A stretch of 64,000 nucleotides of DNA from Chromatiales bacterium (GCA_024644045.1 JAHELT010000002.1:1-64000); one strand, 5' to 3'. Shown: positions 44,383 to 54,379, counted from the stretch's first letter. A program made the numbers and translations. Notes: generated by a model not told the origin, from the letters alone.

Positions 44383-45228
44383 TCACGCCAGGCGCCATAC
44401 TTCGTACTTCTTTTCGATGGGGCGGAACAGCAGGCGCTCGAAGAGGTAGGAGAAACCGCCGATCATCACGATCCCCAGCAGCACTTGGCGGGCATTGCCG
44501 ATCTCGCCGCCCACCTGCACCATCCAGCCGACGCCCGCCGCCGCGCCGATCATCTCCGCGGCGACCAGCGCGCGCCATGCCTGCGAGAAACCGATGCGCA
44601 GCGCGGCGGTGACGAACGGCAGCGATGCCGGAAGATAGACATGCACGAACAGCTGCCAGCGTTTCGCGCCGAGCACGCGCGCCGCACGCACCTCCTGACT
44701 GGTAATCTGCAGCACGCCCTCCATGATGGTGAGAATCATCGGGTTCACCGCGGAGATCAGCACGACCAGGATAATGGTGGTGTAGCCGATCCCGAACACG
44801 ATCAGCATCAGCGGCGCCCAGGCGATCGGCGGTATGGCCATGAACAGCCCGTTCAGCGGCACGATGTACTCGCGAAACCCCTTGTTGAATCCGGCCACGA
44901 AACCACAGATCAGCGACAGCACGATGGCCAGGCCGAACCCGCCGATGATCTCGAGGAAGCTGCCCTGCAGATGCGGCCAGATATCGCCGCTGACCACCCA
45001 CTCGTAGCCCTCCTGGGCGACGTGCCAGACCTGAGGCAGGATGTAAGCCGGAAACTGGGTGGCGGTGATCATCCACACCACCAGCAGCGACGGAATCGAA
45101 AACCACGACCAGGAAAATTCGAACCGCCTGACCTTGCGGTTGAGCTTGTTGACGTCGGCAGCCGCCTGCGGATTGCCGAGCACCCGATCCTCCCGGGGAG
45201 CTTCGCTGGCTTCGGATGACTGGTTCAC
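44383..45228 (-). CDS. NitT/TauT-type ABC transporter permease
   Basis: 281 aa with about six membrane segments and the EAA loop EVRAARVLGAKRWQLFVHVYLP. GTG start chosen because GGAGAAG stands upstream; the longer frame would run into the preceding gene. Works with the binding protein and ATPase encoded upstream on the same strand to import an anion, sulfonate or similar small molecule. Confidence 0.9.
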   Translation of the reverse strand: MNQSSEASEAPREDRVLGNPQAAADVNKLNRKVRRFEFSWSWFSIPSLLVVWMITATQFPAYILPQVWHVAQEGYEWVVSGDIWPHLQGSFLEIIGGFGLAIVLSLICGFVAGFNKGFREYIVPLNGLFMAIPPIAWAPLMLIVFGIGYTTIILVVLISAVNPMILTIMEGVLQITSQEVRAARVLGAKRWQLFVHVYLPASLPFVTAALRIGFSQAWRALVAAEMIGAAAGVGWMVQVGGEIGNARQVLLGIVMIGGFSYLFERLLFRPIEKKYEVWRLA

Positions 45229-45286
45229 ACTCTTCTCCAGGTAGGAACGGGGCGCCGCGACCGGCGGCGCCCCGGTCGGATGTCTT

Positions 45287-46273
45287 TTACTGGATTGCTT
45301 TGGCCGCAAAGCTGCGATCGATCAGATCATCGGTACTGAGCCGTTTCTTGATGTAGCCGAGATCATAGGACCAGTTCATGAGCCGCTGAATGAACGCCAC
45401 GTCGTTGTCGTTCAGACTCCATTCCCAGCCGAGCCTCGAGCGGGCGCGCTTGACCACCTCGGTGCCCGAATACACGGTGCCGTCCGGGCCGGTGACCTCG
45501 CTCAGCCTGAAGGCCGAGGCGATGATGTCGTTGCCGGCGTCGTCGCTGGAATTGAGGAAGTCGACCGCCTTCTTGTGCGCCTTCAGCACCTTGATGATGG
45601 CATCGGGCTTGTTCTTCATGGTGTCCGGCAATGCGGAGATGACGTACCAGGGGTACCGGGGCTCGGCTTCGTTGATGTCGAAGATCACCTTGGTGTTGCC
45701 GCGCAGCACGAACTGGGAGATGAACGGCTCCCACATGAACGCGGCATCCACCACCTTCGACTGCAGCGAGGGTCCCATGTTGCCGGAGGGCATGGAGATG
45801 ATCTGCGTGTCCTTGTCGGGCGTGAGCTTGGCTTTCTCGCCGAACACGTAACCGCGCAGCAGCACGTCCATGCCCGAGCCCTTGCGCACGCCGGCCATCT
45901 TCGCACCCTTCAGGTCGGCCAGCGAATTGATGTTGGAGTCCGCGCGGCTGGTAACCGCCGCCTGACCGTAGTTCACTTTCGCGAGAATCTTCGATTCCAG
46001 ACCGCGCGAGTACCAGTGGTAGATGGGCGGCGCTCCGATGTACGCCAGATCCAGCTCGCCGGCCACCATCGCCTGCTTGACCAGCGGGCCGCTGGTGAAC
46101 GAGAGCAGCTCCACGTCCAGATCCTGCTCCTTGAAATAGCCTTGCTTGTCGGCGATCAGCACCGGCGCGTTGGCCATTGCGTAGACCCAGCCGATGCGGA
46201 TCTCCTCCGCCGCCGCGGCGCCGCCCCCGAACAGCAGCCCTGCCGCGCAAATGCCTGCGTAAAGTCGCTTCAT
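45287..46273 (-). CDS. NitT/TauT-type ABC substrate-binding protein
   Basis: 328 aa with a signal peptide (MKRLYAGICAAGLLFGGGAAAA). EIRIGWVYAMANAPVLIADKQ, VKQAMVAGELDLAYIGAPPI, LKGAKMAGVRKGSGMDVLLRG and DAAFMWEPFISQFVLRG match taurine/nitrate/sulfonate binding proteins. A strong GGAGGAGG ribosome site precedes the ATG. Substrate cannot be assigned. Confidence 0.9.
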   Translation of the reverse strand: MKRLYAGICAAGLLFGGGAAAAEEIRIGWVYAMANAPVLIADKQGYFKEQDLDVELLSFTSGPLVKQAMVAGELDLAYIGAPPIYHWYSRGLESKILAKVNYGQAAVTSRADSNINSLADLKGAKMAGVRKGSGMDVLLRGYVFGEKAKLTPDKDTQIISMPSGNMGPSLQSKVVDAAFMWEPFISQFVLRGNTKVIFDINEAEPRYPWYVISALPDTMKNKPDAIIKVLKAHKKAVDFLNSSDDAGNDIIASAFRLSEVTGPDGTVYSGTEVVKRARSRLGWEWSLNDNDVAFIQRLMNWSYDLGYIKKRLSTDDLIDRSFAAKAIQ

Positions 46274-46374
46274 GTGTGGTCCTCCTCCGGTTGCATGATG
46301 TCGCAAATTCCCCCGGCTCGGGCGGGCGGCAACGAGGTCGCTTACGACCTCGTCTGCGGCTCAAAGGCCGCGCC

Positions 46375-47223
46375 TCAGTCGGATTCTTCGATTTTTTTGC
46401 GACGCTTCAACAGCGCGATTTCCTCCTCGCTGGTCGGACGCTGGGCCGTGACCTCGGCGATATCGTTGATGAGTGACTTCTTGTAACCCCAGAACCGCTC
46501 GCCGGTGCGGGTGGTGGGTCCGTGCCGCGGGCGCGGCAGCTCGCTGTCGAGCATGCGGAAGATGCCGCCCGGCGGACGCGACAGCACGCAGATACGATCG
46601 GAGAGATAAATCGCCTCGTCGATGTCGTGGGTGATGAACAGCACGGTCTGGCCCAGCGTGTCCCAGATGCGCAGCAGCTCGTCATTCATGGTTTCGCGGG
46701 TAATGGCGTCGAGTGCACCAAACGGTTCGTCCATCAGCAGCAGGGTCGGTTCCATGGCCAGGGCGCGCGCCAGATTGACGCGCTGCTGCATGCCGCCGGA
46801 GAGGCGCACGATGAGGTAGTCCTCGAAGCCCATCAGCCCGACCAGATTGAAGTAGTGCTGGGCGCGCTCGCGGCGCTCCGCTTCGCCCATGCCCTGCATG
46901 CGCAGGCCGAACTCGACGTTCTCGATGGCCGACAGCCACGGGAACAGGGTGGGTTGCTGGAACACGTAGCCGAGGTGCGGGTCCTCCGGCTTGATCGGCT
47001 GGCCACGCAGGGTCACTGCGCCTTCCTCGGGCTCGTAGAACCCCGCGAGCAGGTTCAGCAGCGTGGTCTTGCCGCAGCCGGACGGCCCGATCACGCCGAG
47101 AAACTCGCCAGGGCGCACGTCCAGGTTCAGCCCTTCGTAGATCGACAGTTTTCCGCCGTAGGAAAACCACAGGTCATCGATGCGCAGGTTTTCGCCACCG
47201 ATGCGCTCGGATTCGCTCGGCAC
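46375..47223 (-). CDS. NitT/TauT-type ABC ATPase
   Basis: 282 aa. Walker [11 protein letters not shown]-loop [11 protein letters not shown], signature [16 protein letters not shown], Walker [13 protein letters not shown], switch His in [13 protein letters not shown]-terminal extension of about 40 residues after RPPGGIFR. First gene of the leftward operon, divergent from the Crp-like regulator across a 172-bp region with a 16-bp palindrome. Confidence 0.93.
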   Translation of the reverse strand: MPSESERIGGENLRIDDLWFSYGGKLSIYEGLNLDVRPGEFLGVIGPSGCGKTTLLNLLAGFYEPEEGAVTLRGQPIKPEDPHLGYVFQQPTLFPWLSAIENVEFGLRMQGMGEAERRERAQHYFNLVGLMGFEDYLIVRLSGGMQQRVNLARALAMEPTLLLMDEPFGALDAITRETMNDELLRIWDTLGQTVLFITHDIDEAIYLSDRICVLSRPPGGIFRMLDSELPRPRHGPTTRTGERFWGYKKSLINDIAEVTAQRPTSEEEIALLKRRKKIEESD

Positions 47224-47316
47224 GCTTCAACTCCTCCAGGCCTGATGCGCCATTGTCCGGTTTTGGTCGCAAAAACCGCTTATATAGGCATTTATAGACT
47301 ATATTTCAGGTAAGTC

Positions 47317-47332
47317 TGTCAGCATGCTGACA
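47317..47332. promoter_or_regulatory. 16-bp perfect palindrome, candidate operator
   Basis: TGTCAGCATGCTGACA lies in the AT-rich divergent promoter between the ABC operon and the Crp-like regulator, 64 bp before the regulator start. Likely the site for that regulator or another dimeric repressor/activator. Confidence 0.5.
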
Positions 47333-47395
47333 AAAAGCGGGATTCGATTCCTATAGGCTTTAATGCCCGCGCTTCACCCCGGGCAGAGAACGCTC

Positions 47396-48112
47396 ATGAG
47401 CGATCTATGGTTTTTGCCGCCGTTCGATTTTCTCGGTCGCCTGTCGCCGGACGATCGCGCCGCGCTCGATGCCATCGGTCACACGCATACTTTCGCGCGC
47501 CGCGCGTTCATCTTCCAGTCCGGCTCGCAGGATGACAAGGTGTATTTTCTGATCGACGGACGAGTGAAGATCGCGCAGTTGTCGGCCGCCGGAAAGGAGA
47601 TGATCCTGTGGTTCTGTTTCCCGGGCGAGATGTTCGGCATCGCCGATCTGGCCGGCGACGAGCCGCGACAGGTCTCGGCGCAGGCCTACGTGCCGACCAC
47701 GGTGAAAGTCATCGACCACGGCGAATTTCGCAACTTTCTGGTGCGCCATCCGCAGTTTTCGCTGCACGTGATCGAGCTGTTGTGCTGCCGCCTGCGCGTG
47801 CTCGGCGATACGCTGCTGAACCTGTCGCGCGACAACGTCACCACCCGCGTGCTGAAACTGCTGGCCCGGCTGAGCGCGCGCTACGGCAAGCTGGAAGACA
47901 GCACGTACTTTCTCGACGTGCGCCTGACGCATCAGGAAATGGCGGACATGATCGGCGCCAGCCGGCAGACGTTCACCACCGCGCTGAATCAGCTGGCCAG
48001 GCAGGGCACGATCCACGTGCGCAACAAATACATTCACATCGACGACCCCGAGCTGCGCAAGGACCTGCTCGAGTTGAACACCGCCGGCGCCGATCTGAGC
48101 CGCCGCTTTTGA
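47396..48112 (+). CDS. Crp/Fnr-family transcription regulator
   Basis: 238 aa. Cyclic-nucleotide-type beta barrel (SGSQDDKVYFLIDGRVKIAQ, WFCFPGEMFGIADLAG) and a C-terminal winged helix with LTHQEMADMIGASRQTFTTALNQL. No N-terminal cysteine cluster, so not an oxygen-sensing Fnr. Divergent from the transporter operon, which it probably controls. Start at 47396; the ATG at 47363 adds 11 residues. Confidence 0.9.
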   Translation: MSDLWFLPPFDFLGRLSPDDRAALDAIGHTHTFARRAFIFQSGSQDDKVYFLIDGRVKIAQLSAAGKEMILWFCFPGEMFGIADLAGDEPRQVSAQAYVPTTVKVIDHGEFRNFLVRHPQFSLHVIELLCCRLRVLGDTLLNLSRDNVTTRVLKLLARLSARYGKLEDSTYFLDVRLTHQEMADMIGASRQTFTTALNQLARQGTIHVRNKYIHIDDPELRKDLLELNTAGADLSRRF

Positions 48113-48191
48113 CCCGTGATGTCGCCGGGGGCTCGAAGGGCTGAGCCGTTGACGATGGAGGTGGCCGCGGTGCTCGGCATGCCGAACCGGT

Positions 48192-49208
48192 CTACTCACT
48201 CTGCGCTGCCTCTGCCGGCGGTTCCTGAAGCGCCTCCAGCGTCGGTGCAAAGCGGTCGCTCAGGTAGCTCGCCAGCACGAAGGTGCGTCCGCCGAAGCGC
48301 TCGTTGAGCCGCTGCGCTTCGTTCTGCAGATCCTCGCCGGGCGTCTGGCCGTGTATCTCCGCGGTGAGGCGTGCATAGAGCTGGTCGTCCGCGGACAGGG
48401 TCTGCGCGGCGATGATCAACCCGTCGCCGGTGATGAACCGCGTGCTGCGCCAGACGGATTCGTCGCTGTCGAGGTCCTCGACGATGTCCTGCAGCGACAG
48501 GCTGCTCAGGGTCGCCGCCACGCGTTCCAGCTCGTCCGCCCTGGCCGGGAGCTCGCGATCGCCGCTCACCAGACGCAAGCGCCCGTCCTGCTTCTCGATG
48601 CGGAGCTGCTGCCCGTCGGCGTGCACGACTTCCACTGCCTGTACGCGCGCTGAGTCGATCGCCAGCAGCTGCGCGTCAAGCCAGGCGTTGACGCGCCGGG
48701 GCACGTCTATCCACTCCGAGCCGAGCCAGCTCACGGGCTGATCGACGGGGCGCAGATAGCTCTTACCACCGTCGCCGCTCTTGCCGACGATGACCTCGGC
48801 CAGCGTTGTCTGGTCGGCCGCCACACGCAGCAGCCGCGTGTCCTCTCCGCCCTGGTCGATATCCTGCACCCCCAGCCGCTCGTAGTACTCGGGGTTGGAG
48901 GTTTTCTGCTCGAGCTTCTCGGTGCGCGCCAGCGCCAGCAGCACCTTGCGCAGCTGGGACAGGTTGGCCGGGTAGTCCGCCTTCTCGGCCACCAGCCACC
49001 GGTCGTCGCTGCGCTGCAGGTTCAGGGTCTCGTCCCTGCCCAGCCGTACCGTGAAATGCGTGACGTCGTTGAGCCGGGCCTCGAGCTCGGGAAAGAGTCT
49101 GCCGCCCGAAAGACCGGGTTCTTCGCGCTGGTCGAGCGTGAGCAGCACCGCTGCGATCACTACTGCCGCGGCCGTCCCTGCGAGAACTATGATCCTCTTC
49201 CTGTTCAT
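48192..49208 (-). CDS. DUF4340 membrane-anchored protein
   Basis: 338 aa with an N-terminal membrane anchor (RIIVLAGTAAAVVIAAVLLT) and the DUF4340 pattern: VTHFTVRLGRDETLNLQRSD, WLVAEKADYPANLSQLRKVL, QPVSWLGSEWIDVPRRVNAWLDA. Found with Gld-type ABC systems. Overlaps the end of the GldG-like gene by 4 bp. Confidence 0.88.
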   Translation of the reverse strand: MNRKRIIVLAGTAAAVVIAAVLLTLDQREEPGLSGGRLFPELEARLNDVTHFTVRLGRDETLNLQRSDDRWLVAEKADYPANLSQLRKVLLALARTEKLEQKTSNPEYYERLGVQDIDQGGEDTRLLRVAADQTTLAEVIVGKSGDGGKSYLRPVDQPVSWLGSEWIDVPRRVNAWLDAQLLAIDSARVQAVEVVHADGQQLRIEKQDGRLRLVSGDRELPARADELERVAATLSSLSLQDIVEDLDSDESVWRSTRFITGDGLIIAAQTLSADDQLYARLTAEIHGQTPGEDLQNEAQRLNERFGGRTFVLASYLSDRFAPTLEALQEPPAEAAQSE

Positions 49209-51058
49209 GCGCCCTGCGCCTTCATACGAGTGCGGCCGCGGGTCGCCGCGATCACGATCACGAGCACGCTGAGCAGCAGCGGAACCAGCAGAATGTTGAT
49301 GAACTTCAGTGCCGTGCCCAGCGCCCGGATGTCCTTGTCGAGCTGGTGGCGGACTTCGCGCAGCTGCTTGCGGATGCGCAGCTTCTCTTCCTGGTAGCTG
49401 ACCAGCGCCTGCTTCTGCTCGTCGCTGAGTATCAGGCGGCGGTTCTCGCCTTCGCTCTGTGTCTGCAGCTCGCGCAGCCGGGACTCGGTGTCGCGCAGCT
49501 TCTGTTGCAGCTCCTGCTCCTTGATGCGGAATTTGGCATCGGCAACCCGGCGCAGCTCGGTCACCTTGTCGAACGGCCGCACGTAATCGGCGCGGCTGCG
49601 GATATTGATCAGGGCGTTGCTGCCGAGCATGTTGTCGAGGGTGTTCACCACGAAATCCGCGTTGTTGGCAAAAGGTATCGGTAGACGCTGACCCAGCAGA
49701 TTCTGAATCTGCACCCAGAAGCGATCGGTCAGCAGGTCGGTGTCGCCGATCAGCACCAGGTTGACCGGCTGTGCTGCCTCGGCGAGGTGCCCGGCACCCG
49801 TCCCGGCTTCGGCCGGCGGCCCGTCGGGAAAGGCGGACTTGAGCTTGCCCGAGACGCGCGCGGCCAGGACCAGTGCCTCCTCGCCTGGCTTGAAACCGAG
49901 TTGCAGGGTGCCGGGATCGCGCAGATTCTCCATCCGCGCGGCGTCGAGCGGCGCGGACTGAGCGCTCGATACGAGCAACGGCGTGAACTCGATCCCGGCG
50001 GCACGCGGCTTGAAGAACCCGCTGTAACCCAGGTTGATGCTGGTGAGGCCGCGCGTGATCACGTCGTCGCCGTTGATGTTTGTGCCCTCCACCCCGATCA
50101 GCGCCAGGTGATACACGGGCGGTCTGTTGCGCTCCACGGAAATCGCGATCGCCTGGCGCGGATCCGCAACCACCTTGCCAGGATCGAAGTCCACGCCCCA
50201 TGCCTCGAGCAGCCGCCCGGCAGATGAACTGCGCTCGCCGGGCCCGGCCGTGGCCGCGAACGGGTCGAGGAATGCAACGAGCTTGCCGCCGCCCAGCACG
50301 TACTGGTCGATCGCGTACAGCGTGGCATCTTCCAGGTTGGCGGGGTGCACCAGCATCAATACGTCGACGTCGGCCGGAATGCCGCTCCCGTCAGCTTCGA
50401 TGTCGCGTACCTCGAACAGCTCGCCGATGCGCTGGTGGATGAACCAGGGCGGCAGCGGCTGGCGGGTCTGCGGGATCATGCCGCCGGCGACCGGCAGCCG
50501 GGTCATCAGGCCCACCACCGGTTTCTTCGGATGCGCCAGCTGGTACACGAGCTTGCTCAGGTCGTACTCCAGCAGGTTGGCACGGTTCAGCTGGAAGAAG
50601 CTGATCACCTGCCGGTCTCCGACCGCGTTGGTACCGGCCAGGCCGAAGTAGAGGCTCGCATCGTTGTCCAGCGGAACCGGCTCCACGCCGAGTTCCACGG
50701 CGCGGTCCTCGGCGTCGGAAAACGGCTCGGGGTCGACCACGCTGATCTGCAGCTTGCCGCCGGCGGCGGCGCCGAACTCGTCGAGCAGCTCGCGTACGCG
50801 CCGCGCGTGACTGCTGACCTGCGGTATGGCGTTCCCGGCTTCCCCGGAGTAGAAGAAATACAGGTTCAGCGGCTCGTCGATGTCGGCCAGCACGTCCCGG
50901 GTGCCGTCGGCCAGCGTGTACAGCTGGTTGCTGGTCAGATCGACGCGCATCCCGGACAGCAGCCGGTCGGCGACGGCGTTGACGCCGAGCAGCAGCACGC
51001 CCAGCAGGACCAGGCTCCCGATGGTGTACCAGCGTGTGGAGCGGGGTGTCGCAGGCAT
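49205..51058 (-). CDS. GldG-like ABC system auxiliary protein
   Basis: 617 aa. N-terminal membrane helix (TIGSLVLLGVLLLGVNAVAD), a large soluble domain with LTSNQLYTLADGTRDVLADI and HPANLEDATLYAIDQYVLGGGKLVAFLDPF, a long coiled coil (residues 500-580: RIKEQELQQKLRDTESRLRE) and a second helix near the end. This is the GldG (gliding-associated) architecture known from non-gliding bacteria too. Works with the permease and ATPase encoded just upstream. Confidence 0.87.
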   Translation of the reverse strand: MPATPRSTRWYTIGSLVLLGVLLLGVNAVADRLLSGMRVDLTSNQLYTLADGTRDVLADIDEPLNLYFFYSGEAGNAIPQVSSHARRVRELLDEFGAAAGGKLQISVVDPEPFSDAEDRAVELGVEPVPLDNDASLYFGLAGTNAVGDRQVISFFQLNRANLLEYDLSKLVYQLAHPKKPVVGLMTRLPVAGGMIPQTRQPLPPWFIHQRIGELFEVRDIEADGSGIPADVDVLMLVHPANLEDATLYAIDQYVLGGGKLVAFLDPFAATAGPGERSSSAGRLLEAWGVDFDPGKVVADPRQAIAISVERNRPPVYHLALIGVEGTNINGDDVITRGLTSINLGYSGFFKPRAAGIEFTPLLVSSAQSAPLDAARMENLRDPGTLQLGFKPGEEALVLAARVSGKLKSAFPDGPPAEAGTGAGHLAEAAQPVNLVLIGDTDLLTDRFWVQIQNLLGQRLPIPFANNADFVVNTLDNMLGSNALINIRSRADYVRPFDKVTELRRVADAKFRIKEQELQQKLRDTESRLRELQTQSEGENRRLILSDEQKQALVSYQEEKLRIRKQLREVRHQLDKDIRALGTALKFINILLVPLLLSVLVIVIAATRGRTRMKAQGA

Positions 51059-51059
51059 A

Positions 51060-51794
51060 TCAGTCCGCCTTTTTCAGGTCGATGACAATGGCGCTGGCGT
51101 AGAGCCAGAAGCCGATCATCGCGGCAAAGTAAACGACGTCTCGCAGGTCCAGCACACCCTTACGGATCGCCTCGAAATGGGCGAGAAATCCGAGCGAGGC
51201 GAGCAGCTCGAGCAGCGCCTCCGGGAGCCAGGCGCGAAACGCTTCCAGGACCAGCGGGTAGCCGGCCAGGGTGAAGAAAAAACACACCACCACGGTGACG
51301 ATGAAGGCGATCACCTGACTCGAGGTGGCAGCGGACATGCACATGCCGATCGCCAGGTAGCCGCCCGCCATCAGCAGACTGCCGAGGTAGGCCGCGAAGA
51401 TCGCACCGTTGTCGGGTGCGCCCAGGTAGTTGACCGTTATCCACATCGGAAAGGTGAGCGCCAGCGCAATGGCGATGAAGCTCCACGCGGCAAGAAACTT
51501 CGCAAGCACCGCCTGCCACATGCTGATCGGCAGCGTCAGCAGTAGCTCGACGGTGCCGCTCTTGCGTTCCTCGGCCCAGGCGCGCATGGCGATCGCCGGA
51601 ACCAGAAACAGGTACAGCCAGGGGTGAAAGGCGAAGAACGCCTCTAGATCGGCCTGCCCGCGCTCGTAGAACCCGCCCAGATAGAAGGTGAACACGCCGG
51701 TCAGCATCAGGAAGATCACCAGAAAGATGTAGGCCAGCGGGGTGGCGAAGTAGGCGGCAAACTCCCGCCGGAACAGGGCGGACACGGCATTCAT
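51060..51794 (-). CDS. Gld/Nos-type ABC permease
   Basis: 244 aa with about six membrane helices, ALFRREFAAYFATPLAYIFL and WAEERKSGTVELLLTLPISM as usual for GldF/NosY-type ABC-2 permeases. It sits between the ATPase gene (4-bp overlap) and gldG-like gene (1-bp gap). Confidence 0.9.
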   Translation of the reverse strand: MNAVSALFRREFAAYFATPLAYIFLVIFLMLTGVFTFYLGGFYERGQADLEAFFAFHPWLYLFLVPAIAMRAWAEERKSGTVELLLTLPISMWQAVLAKFLAAWSFIAIALALTFPMWITVNYLGAPDNGAIFAAYLGSLLMAGGYLAIGMCMSAATSSQVIAFIVTVVVCFFFTLAGYPLVLEAFRAWLPEALLELLASLGFLAHFEAIRKGVLDLRDVVYFAAMIGFWLYASAIVIDLKKAD

Positions 51795-52717
51795 GACAGG
51801 GCCTCGCGGGTGATGCTGCGGAACACCTCATCGAGCCGCCCGCGTTTCTGGTAGACGCCTTCCACCTGCAGGCCGCGGTCGCGCACCAGGTCGTTGACCC
51901 GGCCCAGCAGATCGGGCGTTCCGTTGCCGATCACCGTGATTTCACCGTGAACGTCGTCGTGCTCGACCGCGGCAACCCCAGGCAGGTCGTCCAGCGCCCT
52001 GAGCGCGGGGCCGGAATCGCGCAACTGCAGCGTGACCGCACCGTGCCAGCGCGAGCGTTCCGCCAGCGCCTGCGGCGTACCGTCTATCAGCATGCGGCCG
52101 TCGGCGATGATGATGGCCCGCGTGCACACCGCCTCGACTTCCTCGAGGATGTGCGTGGAAACGACGATGATCTTGCCCGCCGACATGTTCGCGATCAGCT
52201 TGCGAACCTCGTGCTTCTGATTCGGGTCCAGGCCGTCAGTGGGCTCGTCCAGGATCAGGACGCCGGGATCGTGCAGAATGGCCTGGGCCAGCCCCACGCG
52301 CCGGCGGAAACCCTTGGACAGGGTGTCGATGCGCTGCCTGAGTACCGTGTCCAGGTGCACGTCGCGGACCACGGTGTCGAGGCGCTGGCGGCGCGTGGTC
52401 CCACGCAGCCCGCGCATGTCGGCCATGAACTCGAGAAACCGGTCGACGTGCATGTCTCCGTAGGCCGGCGCGCCCTCGGGCAGATAACCGAGGTTGCGCT
52501 GTGCACGCAGGGTGTCATCCACGATGTCGGCGCCGCCGATGCGCACGGTGCCTGCGTCGGGGCGCAGAAACCCGGCGATCATTTTCATGGTGGTCGATTT
52601 GCCGGCGCCGTTGGGGCCGAGAAATCCCAGCACCTCGCCGGGTTTGACCGAGAAGCTGAGATCGTCCACCGCGACCTGCTCCTCGAAGCGTTTGCACAGA
52701 CCTTCAATCTCTAACAT
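51791..52717 (-). CDS. Gld-type ABC ATPase
   Basis: 308 aa. Walker A GPNGAGKSTTMK, signature LSKGFRRRVGLAQAIL, Walker B VLILDEPTDGLDPNQ, His in STHILEEVEAV, with the ABC-2 C-terminal extension. First of four genes ATPase-permease-gldG-DUF4340 that form one export or envelope-related system whose substrate is unknown. Start at the ATG 52717; a longer frame upstream is not supported. Confidence 0.92.
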   Translation of the reverse strand: MLEIEGLCKRFEEQVAVDDLSFSVKPGEVLGFLGPNGAGKSTTMKMIAGFLRPDAGTVRIGGADIVDDTLRAQRNLGYLPEGAPAYGDMHVDRFLEFMADMRGLRGTTRRQRLDTVVRDVHLDTVLRQRIDTLSKGFRRRVGLAQAILHDPGVLILDEPTDGLDPNQKHEVRKLIANMSAGKIIVVSTHILEEVEAVCTRAIIIADGRMLIDGTPQALAERSRWHGAVTLQLRDSGPALRALDDLPGVAAVEHDDVHGEITVIGNGTPDLLGRVNDLVRDRGLQVEGVYQKRGRLDEVFRSITREALS

Positions 52718-52968
52718 AGTTGCTTTTCCGTAATGGCCGGTCATCCGCCCGGTGTTGCGCAGCGGCTTGCATGCGCGGTGACGCCGGGTCACCCGGCGGG
52801 CAATGACCCCCGGTTGTGTTTGTCGAGCGGGGATCAACGGGGTCCGTCATGCTGCGACGGCGCGCAAAAGATAGTCAATGCGTGGGAGATTTCAAGCCCC
52901 GCGCCATTCCGGCGGTGGCCAGAGCGCGTTTTGCGGGCGTGCGGGAAGGGTGTGGGGGCGTTTGTGCC

Positions 52969-54204
52969 CTAGCCGAGCAGCAGATCGCGGGTCGCTGCGA
53001 TTTCCTGGGCGGCACGCTTCACCAGGCACTTGGGCAGGCCGTTCTCGTCGGCACCCAGCTTGCGCCCGGCGGGGGTTTCGGCCAGCGGCGGGAAGTCGCC
53101 CGATGCGCCGGCCTGGTCGGCCAGGTGCAGCTGCGCGACTATGACCAGATCACACAGATCGACCTCGGTTCCGTTGTCGCGATTCCAGTCGTCCGCGTGC
53201 TCGGCCGCCTCTATCAGCGGCTGGTCGAATCCCCAGTCGGTAAGCACCAGCACGCCGGCCGGTGCGCGCAGCTTGCCGATAGCACGCACCACGGCGCGCG
53301 TGCTGTCGGCTATCGGCCGCATGCGGTCGGCGTAGGTCAGCACCGGGATGGCGCCTATGTCGTGCGTCAGGCCGGCCAGCAGCGCCTGCTCGCAGGGGAT
53401 CTTCGTGTACTCGCGGGCCAGCACGCAGCACATGGCGGCGACCTGGGCGCTGTGGCGGTAGACGTACTTGGCGATCTTGCCGATGTTTGCCGAGCGGGTC
53501 TTGAACAGGTCCCGCACCGCCAGCGCCACGGCCAGGTTACGCGTGGTCTTGAGCCCGAGCCGGTTCACCGCCTCGACCAGCGTACGGACGTTGTCCATGC
53601 CACCGTACATCGCGCTGTTGGCAGCCTGCACGATACGCCCGGTGAGCACCGGGTCCGATTGTACGATCTGTGCGACCTCGGCAACCCCGGCGTCGCAGCG
53701 GTTTATCGCGTCACGCACCGCCAGCGCGATGTCCGGCAACGAGGGCACGCGCAGCTTCTTTTCCGCGTAAGCGCCGTAGATGGTGGCGAGCACGGCCGCT
53801 TCCTCGGGCGACAGCTCGGTCTCGTCGACCTCGGTGGCCTCCTGCTGCTCCTCGCTCAACAGCATATCGGCGAGCTTGCGGTCGACGCGCAGGATGCGGG
53901 TCCCGCTCTTGGCGATGGCGGTCGTTCCGGGTTCGTGGAACAGCGGTGCGGCCGCGCGCGAGCTGCCGGCGCTGACCTTTTCCTCCTGGCCGCTGGCGTT
54001 CTTCAGTTGCACCTCGCCGCTCAGCACGTAGACCAGCCAGCGGTGCTCCTCGGCGTGCGCCAGCTTGTGCCGCCAGCCGAGGTCCTGGACCTCCGCTTTG
54101 TCGACCAGCAGCTGCAGATGCTCGGCCGACTTGAGGGTGGACAAAGGTGTCAAGTGTGCGAGGGAGTTGGCATTCAGGTCGCTTGTTTGTGTGGTTTGGG
54201 TCAC
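52969..54204 (-). CDS. HDOD protein with N-terminal cyclic-nucleotide-like domain
   Basis: 411 aa. Residues 20-120 form a cNMP-binding-like barrel (KLAHAEEHRWLVYVLSGEVQL, GTTAIAKSGTRILRVDRKLA); residues 150-350 the HDOD domain (VPSLPDIALAVRDAI, SDPVLTGRIVQAANSAMYGG, VNRLGLKTTRNLAVALAV, LLAGLTHDIGAIPVL). HDOD proteins are signalling modules without nuclease activity. Divergent from the pilus cluster, so possibly a motility-related regulator. The 250 bp between it and the ABC ATPase hold nothing recognised. Confidence 0.9.
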   Translation of the reverse strand: MTQTTQTSDLNANSLAHLTPLSTLKSAEHLQLLVDKAEVQDLGWRHKLAHAEEHRWLVYVLSGEVQLKNASGQEEKVSAGSSRAAAPLFHEPGTTAIAKSGTRILRVDRKLADMLLSEEQQEATEVDETELSPEEAAVLATIYGAYAEKKLRVPSLPDIALAVRDAINRCDAGVAEVAQIVQSDPVLTGRIVQAANSAMYGGMDNVRTLVEAVNRLGLKTTRNLAVALAVRDLFKTRSANIGKIAKYVYRHSAQVAAMCCVLAREYTKIPCEQALLAGLTHDIGAIPVLTYADRMRPIADSTRAVVRAIGKLRAPAGVLVLTDWGFDQPLIEAAEHADDWNRDNGTEVDLCDLVIVAQLHLADQAGASGDFPPLAETPAGRKLGADENGLPKCLVKRAAQEIAATRDLLLG

Positions 54205-54379
54205 GCCAGGCCAGATCTGTGCAGCGGTAGACTGCTACGTACAGCGGTTCGCCGCGTCAAAACTTGAGCTCATTGTGCGATGCACAAAAAGGCGTTCGGG
54301 CCGGCGACGTACCGCTCATCGGTCAAACCACGCCATCGAAGACGTAAGCGTTAGGCGGGACCCGGACAGTTTGCTATAC

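Noticed and set aside
42402-44612. 736-codon open frame on the plus strand opposite the DUF3604 gene
   Set aside because: Antisense shadow of a GC-rich gene; composition and lack of motifs argue against coding.
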